A DNA stretch of 64,000 nucleotides from Cyclospora cayetanensis (GCF_002999335.1 NW_020312094.1:39076-103075); one strand, 5' to 3'; shown: positions 51,901 through 63,089, counted from the first letter of the stretch. Notes: a model not told the origin generated them from the sequence alone. Numbers and translations: made by a program.

Positions 51901-52645
51901 GTTGCATGCGCGGGAAGGCGTACGGTGAGAAGGAGGAGCAGCAGCCGAGCATCTGCGGAGTTCTGCTGTGGCTGCAACGTGTCCAAGCCACACGCTCGCA
52001 ACAGCAGCGCCAGGGGGGAGTCTTGCTGCTGTGACAAAGAGACAGCTGCCAGAGCCAAGCTCAGCTGCGTGACAGCAGCTCTGCTGCTCACACCAACGCA
52101 CGTTTGCCGCGAAACAAATACCCTTCACCTAAGTGTACAAGAAGAAGGCTGCGATTGCCCTTACACCACACGCTACGGCGAGCCTTCTTTCCAACACGGA
52201 GCAATACAACAGACTGCGCATGACAGCCTTACTTCGCATGGTGCTGCTTAAGGGCTGCCGCAATCCTGCAGATGAGAGCAACAGGAGCCTCTGGAGGCAG
52301 CTGATACAAATCAAACAAACACTTCGTCCGCAGTGTCTGAGCCGCGAAGCACACCACCTGCATAAAGCAAAGCACTCGAAGCGCAAAACGCTGCAAACGT
52401 TAAGAGCAAGAAGCAGCGCAAAGCACGTGAAGGGCGGGCGTGGAAAGAAGAGTTGCAGCGAAGGCTGCTACGAGGCATTATGATGCCGATTACTACTACT
52501 ACTGCGCGATGAGGTATCGAACACGCCTCTCCGCAACACCTCAGCGCTTACATCGTCACTGAGGGGAGGTTCCCTTAAGGCCAAAAGCTCCAGAGAAGCC
52601 TCCCAAGCTCCCACAGACTGCTGCCACCCTCTTAACCACTCGTCC
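41832..52645 (-). CDS. TNPO3: Transportin-3-like karyopherin (importin-beta family), 5' exon not located
   Basis: Exons in transcript order: 52645-52552, 52357-52233, 52080-51924, 50947-50861, 50188-50084, 49898-49153, 48861-48750, 48573-48441, about 47935-47880, about 47400-47232, 45835-45720, 45512-45284, 45030-44890, 44650-44540, 44181-~44090, about 43790-43730, 42867-42810, 42154-41832. Most listed junctions keep the frame; several exons between 47.9 and 45.8 kb and near 43-44 kb are approximate or missing. Family landmarks follow human TNPO3 order: [98 protein letters not shown] and [20 protein letters not shown]. The protein is an alpha-solenoid of HEAT repeats that imports SR-type splicing factors into the nucleus. 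The first exon (N-terminal about 30 residues) lies upstream of 52645 and was not identified. A Gln-rich insertion sits in the 49898-49153 exon. Confidence 0.87.
43320..43605. repeat. GA-rich purine tract in a TNPO3 intron
   Basis: About 285 bp of almost pure purine on the + strand (GAGAGA, GAAAGA, AAAGAAAAA). It therefore forms a long polypyrimidine run on the transcribed minus strand. It lies between predicted exons near 43.7 and 42.9 kb. Long open frames on both strands are by-products. Confidence 0.9.
45850..46440. repeat. ACACAGA/AATACACA tandem region in a TNPO3 intron
   Basis: Degenerate units such as ACAGACAGAGAGAAATACAC repeated over about 590 bp. It ends just upstream, in transcript sense, of the acceptor for exon 45835-45720. 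Long open frames across it are repeat artefacts. Confidence 0.88.
48945..49085. repeat. (TA)n/(TATG)n microsatellite in a TNPO3 intron
   Basis: TATATA followed by TATG and TGTATG words. It lies in the intron between exons 49898-49153 and 48861-48750. Confidence 0.88.
50990..51465. repeat. CA-rich (ACAAACACA)n array in a TNPO3 intron
   Basis: About 475 bp consisting almost only of A and C on the + strand: CACA, AACA and AATACACA words. It fills most of the intron between exons 52080-51924 and 50947-50861, together with the next array. It reads as Val/Cys-rich frames on the minus strand with no stops. Confidence 0.93.
51515..51800. repeat. ACATAC/AGACAT microsatellite in the same TNPO3 intron
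   Basis: ACATACAC, CAGACATAC and CATGCACATA words over about 285 bp. About 50 bp of unique sequence separate it from the neighbouring CA array. Confidence 0.9.
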
Positions 52646-52684
52646 CTGCACAGCGCAAAACATGCGGAGGCTGCCAACATCTCA

Positions 52685-52880
52685 TACATACATATATACA
52701 GATTACATATAAATGTACATATATATACACACACATATACACATATACACATATATATACATGTAAATATATATACATATATATAGATCATATAAATATA
52801 TATACATATACAGATAAATGCACATATACATGCACACATAAATTTACGTGTAAACATACATATATATACACATGTATACA
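52685..52880. repeat. ATATAC microsatellite upstream of the second TNPO3 exon
   Basis: TATATACACATA-type words directly upstream, in transcript sense, of the acceptor for exon 52645-52552. It probably lies in the first intron, which supports an undiscovered first exon to the right. Confidence 0.8.
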
Positions 52881-54370
52881 CGTAGAAAAAGACCTCAGCC
52901 CTTACAGTTCTGGCCCCCACCACTGTACGCTTCCCACGGCTGTTTTGCGGTACAAGACCAAGTTGTTTTGTAGCACTGCATGCGACGATGGATGAGAATC
53001 TGCAGGCTTTCAACTCAGCGCAGAAGGTGCAGGGTTGTCAGCTCTCTCTATTTATGTGCCCAAACCTATGGAGCCCTTCAGACACTCCTTAGCGCCGACA
53101 TCACCCCTCCTCGTGCCCTTATCTCGAAAGGATGTGACATACGCCTGTCTCTGAGTCGTGGGATCTGTGGGGGAGAAGAGGGAAGCCAAGGCCGACAAAA
53201 GCTGAGTTTCTTCCATTGTACGTGGCTCTCGCTACAGCTGTTTTGCACGCCGAGTTCTGTGTGTGTGTGCCGTTCAAGACGTTATGCTGTGCTGGGGTGT
53301 CGCTACGCTGCACGCCGTGTGGCCCTGCTGCCTCTGCTCCCGACTGCTGTATCCGGCGTTTCAGCCTATAGACATCGATGCAGCGGCAGCAAGAAGCTGA
53401 CTGCAACGCCTTTATGGACAGGAGCCTTCTCTCCCGATAAGATCAGGCTGCCGCTGTAGGCGGGATGCAACCCCGTGTCGGGAGGCTGCTGTCTGCTGTG
53501 TAGGTGGCCTACAAGAGCACCTGCATGATGGTGCAGTGTAGAGCTGCTGCTGCTGCTGAATCCGCAGCTACAGGCAACTAGGGAAGGGACAGGGCAGCCG
53601 CAGCGGCAGAGGATCACGTGCGCTCGAAGAATGACGGTGCTGCTGCTGCTGCTACTGCTGCTGCTGCTGCTGCCACTCCGGCGCCTGCTGGCCCTACTGA
53701 GAATGCTGGAGGAACACGGAAAAAAGGAATGCTACTATTTCAAGTGCGGAGACAGACAGCAGCAACAAACTTCGCGGATACGGGCCTCTCTCTGCATGCA
53801 TGCAGCAGTAGTAGCGCTCCCGCTGCTGCTGACGGCGTGTGGCATCATCCTAACAGCCAGCCGCTGCAGCAGTTCAGTGCCTTGCCAGCGGTCATTACAG
53901 CAACAGTGCCAACACTGGCTGCAGCGACAGAGAAAGCACTTTATTCATGAACCTTTTGAAGCATTTAAAAGGTGGCGCAGCCGTTTTTCTGCTGATTTTC
54001 CTCTCTTCTTCATGCGGGAGTCTTGGACGCTGTCCTCGTCCTCATCCGATGCGAGCAGCAGCAGCAGCAATAGCAGTGGCAGGAGCCGCGCAACAGAAAG
54101 CGCATCTGCCATAGAATCAACTCAAGCAGATTACTTTTTGTTGTTCTTGGTGTTTTCTTCCAGCATTATTTTGCCTACATTCCGACGTCTACGTGCGCAA
54201 GCAACAGATAGACAGCACGGGCACTGCAACGCCAAATCGCGCCGGCAGCATTTGTAGCGGAAGGCAATCGATCGCCGATTCTTGTCAAGGCTGTTCAACC
54301 TCCTCCCCTCACACTACACACTTTTTCATTTCCTCGGTGCTTTCTTTGGTATTTTTTTCGGTATTTCAAA
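52881..54370. other. Region with unresolved exons
   Basis: This should contain the first exon of the transportin-like gene (-) and the promoter or first exon of whatever is transcribed rightward. A + strand frame at 53618-53950 encodes a poly-Ala run and an Ala/Thr/Ser-rich stretch, but it has no ATG in a good position and no family resemblance. Another frame through the same CTG run encodes poly-Leu and is probably a shadow. A short + strand ATG frame at 52989 followed by a GTGCAG donor-like site is also unassigned. Confidence 0.4.
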
Positions 54371-54580
54371 ATGGGTTATTACATTTCTGCTCCGATTTGT
54401 ATCCCTGTGTATACTTCCCCAGTTCCGGTGGTGGTGATGCCGCAGCCTTCAGTCTGTGTAGTGCAGCAGCCCCCCTTGCAGGTCCTTGTGAAGCCCCCTC
54501 CAAAGTATGCTGTGACTGTTGTGGACACGCCTCCCATGGTTCTTTCCTACCCGCAGCCTCCATTAACATTCTTGATGTAG
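54371..54580 (+). CDS. Possible small Pro/Val-rich protein with an N-terminal MGYY
   Basis: A 69-codon open frame with ATG in an AAAATGG context, close to the favoured A at -3 and G at +4. The protein is almost free of charged residues and rich in Pro, Val and Tyr: it begins MGYYISAPICIPVYTSPVPV and continues with PPLQVLVKPPPKYAVTVVDT. VPVY- and KPPPKY-like pieces recall the Val-Pro-Val repeats of alveolin and inner-membrane-complex proteins, and Gly2 could be N-myristoylated. Both are weak inferences. T-rich sequence at 54300-54370 precedes it, so it might be a complete gene or the first exon of a longer one; the frame ends in TAG. No homologue recognised. Confidence 0.45.
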   Translation: MGYYISAPICIPVYTSPVPVVVMPQPSVCVVQQPPLQVLVKPPPKYAVTVVDTPPMVLSYPQPPLTFLM

Positions 54581-55675
54581 CCACGCAGCCCCTAGGCGCT
54601 TAGGTTCATGGTTCCGAAGAAGCGCCACTGTGAAACCGCTGCTGGCAGGCATCGCCTACCTTCACGATAAAGCGCAGCTGCAATACTTGCTACGTCATAG
54701 CGGGACATTTTCACTGGCAGCACCAGAGTTGGAAGGATGGGGCTTTAGAAAGGAGTCTTACACGCAGCATGGTTTACCGAACGGTTGGCTGCTAACTGCT
54801 TTCACAGTCATCCTTATGACGCAACCTACAGAGTGCACACAACAATAGTTGCAGCTGCACCAGCTGCTCCTGCGCAGACGGGGGTCTGGCAAGGCGGTTT
54901 AGGGGCTGAAGGGAGGGGACCACTGGTGGCATTGCTGCGTGCCCCTGTGTCGTCGCATACGAACAATATCTGGATCGTTTTGTGCTGACAGAGGAGTGCA
55001 CACATGCACGGAAGGAAGTCCTAGAAAGGATTCCGCCCTGCAAGGATTGTCTCTCTTTGCTCTGATTTTAAAGAAGTGTTGCGTGTGGGCATCTGCGTAG
55101 TAGTAGCTGCTTGCGTGCGGGTATGTTCTGAAGCGTTACGTGCCGGGGGGAGGGGAAGGGGAGGGGGTATCTTTAAATACGGTAATAGAGGTGTGGAGCT
55201 AGAAATAGTTGGGCAGATACTCAGAGTACAGAGGGGGCCAGATGAACCCCTGAGTGAGACATCACTGCAAGAGGAGTGACACGGGAACAGGCAACCGCCT
55301 TTGGTCGCTGAAGAAGCGTCCACAGAAGCGTAAGAGAGCCGTGTGTACGCGTAGATCCAGAAAGCGCAGATAATCCAATGGCCTTCGATCTCCATGAAGA
55401 AAGCACATAGGGGCGGCAGACGCTCACACGGGCGCAAGTATACGCAGTGACGAGCGAATAGATGGAGGCATGCGTAGGTGCAGCAGCCAAACAAAGCTGG
55501 AAGGCGACAGCCCCGAAGGGGCTGCTGTGAGGGGCCGGCGCGAAACCGCAATACAAGTTTTGGGCATCGGAATGCAGCCGGTACAGAGACAGGCGGCGCG
55601 CTTGGTGAGACCACAGAGCGATAGATACACCAGCAAACGGCCACGGCCTTGCGGGGTTGACAGTGTTGCTGCTGC
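54581..55675. other. Region downstream of the small ORF; no confident gene
   Basis: Short frames only: 54630-54848 and 54785-54988 (+). It contains the 3' untranslated region of the CPBP protease gene at the right end. The minus-strand frame running from the protease exon through 55021-55734 is in another frame and has no coding support. Confidence 0.45.
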
Positions 55676-58600
55676 TTACAAGTGCAGCAAGCTGCTGAGA
55701 AAGACCCGGCTGTTCCACATGGCGTGGATTGCAATGGGCACCGTGAGCGAGCCGGAGTGTATGTACACCCCGCACCACGCGGCGCCGAGGGCCCACAGGG
55801 GCAGCAGCGTTTCTAGGCTCATGTGGTGGAGGGAGAATAAGAATGAGGAGGCAGCGATGGCACCGGGAAGCGAAATGTACCGCCCGAGGAGCGGCAGGCA
55901 AAACCCCCTGTAGACGAGCTCCTCCCAGGGAGGCGCAGAAACGCAAGGCGCTGCCGCTGCCAGCAGCAAAGCTGCGGCGGAGTTGTTGCTCGGGTCCGTC
56001 AGTGCATGCACTAAGGACTCCTCTACCTGGTGAGCAGACCAAGCGCAGAAGTGGACGCCAAACGACGTGAGCGAGAGCTACACTGGAATCGAAACGCACG
56101 CTGCGACAGCCTCGGGAAACAGCCAGCGCCTGTTAAAGGGGGGGTCACCGCCGAGTCAAAATAAGGGGCCCCAGCCGGCTATCCCGCCAACTTACTGGTT
56201 TTCTGGGGGCTGCAACTGCAGCAAGAACAGCAGTGTTGATACACTCCGCGATGTTGAAGCAAAGGCAAGACGCACAGTACCCCAGAAGAGCCCACCAAAC
56301 CCATAGGCCCCCCCGCCTTCGCCCGCGCACAGGGCAGCTGTACCAATAAGGCGGCAGCCGCTCAGGCTGCTGCTCTCCCTGCTGCCGCAGGAAGGAAAGG
56401 CGCTCCCCAACCAAGGAGAAGCGCCGCTTCAGCGCACTGCAAACAGCTGCCAGTTTCCGGAGAAGATGCGCCTGGTCTCTCTGCCGCTGCGGCGGCTGCT
56501 GCTGCTGCTGCTGCTGCTCCCGCTGCTGTCTCAGGCGTCCTACGAGGACAGCAGCGGCCCTGCGGATGCTGGAGAGTTTCTGCTCGACTGCTGCCCACGC
56601 ATTCCCTGCGTCGGCTGCTGCAGAGTCTGCAGGTGCTGCTGGTGGAGCTGCTGCTGCTCCTGCAGCAGCTGCTGCTGCAGGGGAAGGGAAAGCCGCGTGC
56701 CGAAGAGGGAAGCTCTCTATTGGACTTCCCGCCTTTGGAATGATGCTCGCTGCTGGAAACGTTCTCATTGGCGACAATGAGGGGGGCCCCTTCGGCAGTT
56801 CTTGGGGCCGAGGCAACTGCGAGGGTTGCTGCCGTTCACAGCCCATGAGCTGTTGCAGCGTTTCCAAGGCATGCAAGGCCTCTTTGGCAGCCTTCTCGTA
56901 TGCCTCTGGCTGCAGGGGCGCTTCTGCGCCCTTCGCCGTAATTTCGACAGCTTCTGCAGCAGCTTCTGCAGCCGCTTCTGCAGCCGCTTCTGCAGCCACA
57001 GTCGCCGCTGCTGCCCGTTGCAAGACTGCCCTTCGTGACTCAGAGGCTTTGCTGGAAGACTTTCTGAAGGAGGGAAGGGCGCCACGCAGCACCACGGTTC
57101 CCGCCCCTACCCACGCCAGATGCCCCAGCAGGATCTGCAGCAGCAAAAAAGCGCTCAGGAGGCTTAGGAACGATTTTTCGTGCAGTTCTTAGACGGCCAA
57201 AACACAAGACAGCGCGCCCGCGAAAGGATAAGCAGCGGCAGCAGCAGCGGCTTCACGACACCTGGAGAGCTCTGTGGATGTCCGCCTGCGGTGTACAGAC
57301 ACCCGCGGCTGCCGCGATAGCCAACACCAACTCAACTGCTGCAGCCACATGACCAGAAACAGAAAAGAAGAGAAGGAGGGCAGCCGCCACACCGAGACAC
57401 CGGGCAATGCTCTCTTTAGGCTCCTGCAGCGCATGCGCAGAGGCGCAAGGGGCAAGCCTGACCAACTGCGCAAGTGCCCGGCAACGTCACACAGGCAAGG
57501 AAGAGACTGCGTCTCCTGTGCAGAAGTAGCAGCTTTGAGTAGCAGCCTTAGCGATGCGCAGCGAGCCTCACGGCAGCAAGGGGACACGCCAGGAGGAACG
57601 AGCAGCAACCGCAGCAGCAGCAGCAGCGGCAGCAGGAAAAAAACGAGTTGTCGGGAGGCGAACAGCGCAGAAGGAGGGGGGCGAGGTGCACTATAAGGGG
57701 GAGGCATGACAGTCGCGCACCGTCCACGGCAAGAGCGTTTGCCCTTTCTCATGCGGCTGCTGCTGCTGCTTCTGCTGCCTTCGCTGCTGTAGCAACACTG
57801 CAGCGCCAAGAGCAACCGCAGCCAGGCCGGCAACGGTGTCCGCATGCAGCGCCTCCGTCTGCAGCAGACGGTGCAGCAGTGGCGGCAGCAGCACTACGTG
57901 GGGCGAAACGAGGAGCAGATGGGCGGTGTACAGACACCCCGTTACGACCAGCTGGAGTAGAAAGCTGTCCCTTAAAGCAGATGCCCCTGCGACGCTCATC
58001 AGCAGGCGACCTGCAGCAGTGGCAGCAGAAGCCGCACGGGAGGCTGCCGATTTGGCCGCTGCTGTTGCTGTTATCGCACCCGAGCAGAGCCATCTCCAAG
58101 GGCCTTTTGAAGTGTGCGCTCCTCCCGCTTTCCAAAGCCTCCAACATGGGCTGCTGTTGCCAGATCCCAGTTGGCTGGTGCTTGGGCAGTGGGTGATGGC
58201 TGCGGCTTGAATGAGCCTGCTGCCACTTGTGAAGTTTGAAGGACGCAGTGAGGCAGCCTGCCCTCCGAAGCGCTCATTAGGGGTGGTCGCAAACGTGGAG
58301 ATCTGTGGGGGGCGGCTGGCAGCTGCCAGCAGCGGCTGCAGCCGTGCAGGTTGCAGGAAGGCGGGCGGAAGCGGAGTTGCAGCCTTGAGAGAGAAGGGCC
58401 TCCGAGCAAGAGGGGTGCTGGGTTTTTTTGCGCTGCAACAACAAGAGCCAGCTCCTCTGTGCAGGCACGGAGAGGCCACTGCGGCAGCGAGGCGCAGGTG
58501 TGCGCAGAGAATGCAGTGCAGCGCTACTGCCAGCAGCAGCCGCCGCAGACGGCAGCCCTTCAGCCCCCTCCTCTCCGAGCTGTAGCGACGGTCGGTGCGC

Positions 58601-58779
58601 AGGAGGGAGAGCGAACACGGTGATGCAGGAGGTGCGCAGCGCCCTCCCATCGGGGGAGGCCTCCGCATGCCGCGAAGTGCATACAGACAGAAGGAGGGAG
58701 GAGCAAAGGCGCTCCGCCCTTCTGGCGGTTCCTCCGCAGCACAGCCAGGCAGTTTTCCTGTGTCTTTCGTGCTGAACAA
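55676..58779 (-). CDS. CPBP-family intramembrane metalloprotease (CAAX/Abi type) with a long N-terminal extension
   Basis: Exons 58779-57721, 57465-57262, 57134-56196 and 56026-55676 (all phase 0) give about 850 residues. The catalytic domain is at the C-terminus: WEELVYRG (Glu769, Glu770, Arg774; EExxxR), FSLHH (about His801/802; FxxxH) and HAMWN (His835, Asn839), with hydrophobic segments between. The CPBP family includes Rce1-type prenyl-protein proteases and plastid homologues such as BCM and SCO4; substrates here are unknown. The third exon holds Ala/Glu, Ala and Gln runs and several hydrophobic segments. Near residue 77 an Arg-flanked hydrophobic stretch (LRRLLLAVALHCILCAHLRL) precedes a Ser/Lys/Pro-rich region. 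This resembles a signal peptide followed by an apicoplast transit peptide, so plastid targeting is possible. The start Met is uncertain; Met44 would place the hydrophobic stretch nearer the N-terminus. Confidence 0.82.
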
Positions 58780-59473
58780 CCCCTTGTTGGCTCTCTTTTG
58801 CGAGGCAGCGAGCAGCGCGAGATCCCAGTGCTTACTAGGAGCACCGAATTGCCTCCACCGGCAGTCACATTCGGAAACCTGTTACTAATTGGCAAGAAGA
58901 AGGCAAGAAACACATTTTTAAAAACGAACTCCTTTGAGCAGGCTCGAAAATTGAGGAGCCTGGAAGCCCGTGCTGCAGTACGGGCAGTATAAGGACTCGC
59001 TGGCTGGCGGGGGGGCACACACCTTGTCTGTTTCCCCCTTGTTTGAACGTTCCCCATGTAATAAAGCTTGAAATCCTTTAGAAGTAGGAAAAAAACCAGG
59101 ATGCATGGGATTCAAGAGCTTGATGAGGCACACGAAAAGCTGGGAGGGGGTCGTAGTAGATACTTCCTAGTGGGGAAGGGCCCCCTCGGCCTTGTCTCGA
59201 ATCTTCGTGCGGCGCTTCTCAGTTTGTCCACTCTCTCTCGACAGCTGCTTGCTTCCCTACAACCCCCTTCCTCCTCACCCAACCCCCCAGTTCTTTCCCT
59301 CTTTTGCTTTCTTCCTGGCTGCCTCTTCCCTTTACCCCGCGTGCAGCGATTTCTATGGGGTGCAGGATGGCGCCTGCCACCACTAGCCACCACCGACGAC
59401 TGCAGTCGCTCTGTCTGCTCGCGGAAAGCAGCCACCTTTATTTCGCATGAGTAGAACTGTACGCTTCGCAGTG
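58780..59473. other. Intergenic region upstream of the CPBP gene
   Basis: No gene recognised. It includes the likely promoter of the CPBP protease (-) and the 3' flank of the LYR-type candidate (-). Confidence 0.45.
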
Positions 59474-60305
59474 CTACTGCTTGCAGATACGCTGCGTTGC
59501 AAATTTGTGCGCAATGCGAGCGCTTTTCTGTGCCGCTTCCTCAAGCCTGCCAGCTGTACACCCCGGGCTGAAGTAGCAACCGTGCAACCGGCAATCAACT
59601 CTCCTCAACAGTGCATGTCGATTGCCTATTCCCGGCACAGAGAGCCACAGAATTGACGATGGACACCGAAGACTCGAAGGGAGTTCTGCGCACAGTGGCA
59701 AACCTAAGACTGAAGATGCAGCACCGTGTACGGGTGATGCGGGGTATCGCTGCAGCAACGCAGCAAAGGGCGTTATGTACCCTTGTATGAGTTTGTTATG
59801 AGCAGTCATCTTAAAGTAGAGCATAAAGGCGCAGCCTTCAAATATTGTAGAGTAGAGCAGGCTGCCAGTCGGGTTTTCCACGGTTGCAGTACCCAACTGC
59901 CTCAACTGCTGCCCGAGGTGATGGAAATACTGGGCAGCCTTCAGTTTGGCGTGAGCAGGTAAAATGGAACAAGGGCAGAACTCATAGACCCTAAAATTTA
60001 GAGATCGTAACGCCCACGCAAAGGGAGATGCCACCTAGGGGAACGGGCACTCAAGGGAGCGCCTGTTGAGCTGCAGGTGAAGCCAGGACAGCTCGTGGCG
60101 ATAGTCCTACCAGAACGCACGGTAGGCATAACCAAAGCACACACTTTACAGGGCCGCTGCCACCAATGCTGCTCGTTGGATTCCCAGCCTCACACGTATG
60201 TCTAAGCGTGAACGAATACTGTTTCGAGAGATTTCGGCCTTGACGCAAAAGTATCTTGTAGTAGATGGCAAAGCTACGCTTCCGTATTTCTTCTACACTT
60301 GTCAT
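59474..60305 (-). CDS. LYR-motif protein candidate (ISD11/LYRM-like)
   Basis: The first exon starts at ATG 60305 and contains RSFAIYYKILLRQGRNLSKQ, which fits the LYR-family helix (aromatic-Tyr-basic, then LLR..R.L) with YYK in place of LYR. It is followed by YSFTLRH, similar to the second helix of LYRM4/ISD11. A donor within ACATAC|GTGTGA at about 60192 and an acceptor TTTTAG at about 60000 join in frame to VYEFCPCSILPAHAKLKAAQ, a further helix of plausible length. LYR proteins are small mitochondrial adaptors for Fe-S assembly or respiratory complexes and bind acyl carrier protein. Beyond about 59840 the frame continues to 59474, but the tail is not family-like and probably contains another splice site or is 3' flank. 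Assignment rests on one motif. Confidence 0.45.
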
Positions 60306-63089
60306 ATTCGATTAAGTAGTAAGCTAGTGACGATATAGACTTGTTCTTTTGGCATCTTATCTATTGCATGGTAACGCTAGATCAATACGGTTAGACTGAA
60401 CTTTTTGTGCGTCTGCACAAGGTGCAGTGTGCTATGTACTCTGAATGCGTGGAATGCTTTGAGGTGCAGCTACGCGCACAGTAGCTGTCCCCCCTCTTCC
60501 CCTCACATCAAAAACTCTGAAAGACGAAGGAAGGGGAAAACAGAAGCAGTCTTGGTAAAGTTTCAATAACATCCTATCAAATTCGTAATGGGTCCAAAGT
60601 TAAGCGATCCTCTCCGGACAGCTTAGCTCAGCTTTACCGTCGGTAGCACCACCTAGCTCAATAGAGCTGGTCCCACTCATCCGCTGACTGGATGAAGTGG
60701 GATGTCGCATTTCCACACAGCAGGTGTCTGGCTCGGCAAGTCATTCGAGAGTTCAAAAGGATTATTTTAGCTGACAACAACGTGGAGGAAGGCTTGGTGA
60801 ACCTGTTAGGAAAGCAGAGTGCGGCGTGCACGCTGCTGTGGACGCAGAATCTCTTAAGCTGCTAAGAACGCATGATTTGTCACCCGACAAAAGGTTATTG
60901 ACTTTACTGAGGAGGAGATGCTGACCAGAAAAGTATTACTGATGTAGCGATGGGTAAGTACTCGAAGATCATCAGCCGGTTGAAGATGTGTCTCGCTTGG
61001 CTCCCTACTTGAAGAAGAAATATAAGTGCTACTCCCGCAGTCTTTATTGGATGGATCACCACTTTCTTGAGAGCTCTGTACATGTAGAGGAAGGCGTCTA
61101 CCTGCAGGGACTGCGACAAGATAAGCCATTATACCAACCGTGACACATCAACTTTACCGATATCCGAAAAATGGCAAGCCGTAGGAGGATTGAAAAAGCT
61201 GAAACAGAAAATCAATCAACAGATTGGTATAGTGAATGCTGCAAAGCTTTGGCTTACAAAAGCACAATGTAGGAGAACAGCTACTGTATCAGTGGCTTAT
61301 CTAGACTCGAACAAAATGTCATGCCAAGCGGTCGCAAAATAGGCAGCGACTCAGCTACTGAAAAACCGACTGGTGGGGCGTCCACAATTACTGGACTCCG
61401 TGGGACTTCTGAGGCAAATGAGCGCAATCCCTGCGTTTTTAGCTGACACAGAAGACGCAGTTCTAAGTGGAGAACACAGAGATACGGAGAGTGTGTCAAC
61501 CAACCCTAGCCTGCAGTGTACGGTGAACGAGAAAAGCCAGATAAAGCCTGCCCCCCAACGCAGCCACAACGCACCCTAACACTGTAATTAATTCTATTGT
61601 GAGCAATTGACCCAAATAATGCGGAACTGCACCGCATGCAGAAGGCCATAGAACACTGACCAAAGGGACTGGTTCCAGCGGAAGCCTTGGCAGCCAAGAA
61701 GCTCATCAGGGAAATGGAATTCACCTCACTGCCGCCTGCAGCCCAGTGAAGGGGTCTACAGAGGATTGAGTCGCATGTGGTGAAGCACAACGGGTCAATT
61801 CAGAGCTCATACAAACAACTTGCTGGTAAAGAACTGGCCAGGTCACATAGCATTGGATCTTAAATGGATTTGTTATTCAGGGAGGAGGCGCAAAAGTGTA
61901 ACATGGCGTTCCACTCGTGAGCGCAGTCACAATGACTTCGGATTGCTGATGGGCGGCAGGAAGCAAGGGTCCGCAAGACTACGACACTCAACTGTTACTT
62001 CAAAAGGAATTGGGTCCTATCAGCATGGTGTGTGACTTCTAGGTTGGGATCGCTTATCGTGATGGCATCCTACATAGGCCATGAATGATAGTGGTCCAAT
62101 GGAAGGCGCGCATGCGGCCACAGTTTTGTGTCGTGGAGGTTGGTGTGCCTGAAGGCGTTTGGAACAACCGCCTGATCTTCTCAACAATGCTTATCTCATA
62201 TGTGGTGGAGGGGCTTAGCGGCAGTGCTTCAACGAGTTGAGCCAGATTTTCAATGAGGGGGATTCAGCAGCGCACTGAGAAAAGGGGGCACTGAGCTTGT
62301 ATCGAGTCCATGGGGCTTTGAAAGAGGCCTAGTTTTAAAAGATTCTATTGAACCTTAAAGGAAGGAATAGTAGGACTATCCGGCTATCAGAAAGCTCGCG
62401 AACGTGGTAAGTAATGATGAGCTGCCACTAGGGTGGCTACCTGCAGCAGATCTTATTAAACTAATCCCTGGGGCAGCCTGTTAATCTCTGGGGCTGGCCC
62501 AAGCTATGTTGCGCACTATCAGAAGCTCCCACAGCATGAAGAGGAGACTAAAAGTCATATGGATTATCTGTTGAAAAGCGCAGGATTCGCCCAGTGCGTT
62601 AGGGGCAAACCTGGTGTTGGTGTTGAAAACGGACGAACGGTGGCTCACATGTGCTAACGCTGACGTCTTGAAAAGAATACTGTGAGACAAGAGCTCCTGA
62701 TGCTTCATATTGGCAAATTACGCATACAAATGCGCTGATCGGCAGTGTACTCAATATCGAACTTTACAGATGCCGCAAGTAACCAAACATCCAGCTAGCA
62801 AACACAAAACTGTTACACGCGCACTCAAAATCTCCAGTGCACCTGCATGCTTTTTGTAGTTGCTAATGCCACAGCTTAACTGCAACGGCAAGTTGATCAG
62901 GATATCTATGATCTTATAACTATGAACTGGATCTGTGCCTTTATGCGCAAATCCGTAGTATTGAGTGGATATTTTCAAAAGCTCCTATAGCAGTGCTCAT
63001 CGGCTTTTGCAGCACACCAAGTGGCATGTGAAGACACACATTTGCTAGGTTTTCATCGAACTAGTTACACCTCCAGATTTCCGCGCTTC
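60306..63089. other. Gene-poor region, possibly decayed repeat DNA
   Basis: Only short frames. A minus-strand frame at 60904-61119 encodes a hydrophobic, Phe/Ile/Leu-rich 70-residue peptide (FLYMYRALKKVVIHPIKTAG) that might be an exon. The stretch at 61600-63090 has many stops on the + strand and could be the upstream remnant of the retroelement at 63090, but I see no diagnostic reverse-transcriptase motif in it. Confidence 0.4.

Noticed and set aside
53631..54257. Poly-Leu 208-codon ORF (+) that could look like a signal-anchored protein
   Set aside because: The Leu run is the CTG frame of a triplet tract. The downstream sequence has no consistent coding character, and a neighbouring frame reads poly-Ala equally well.
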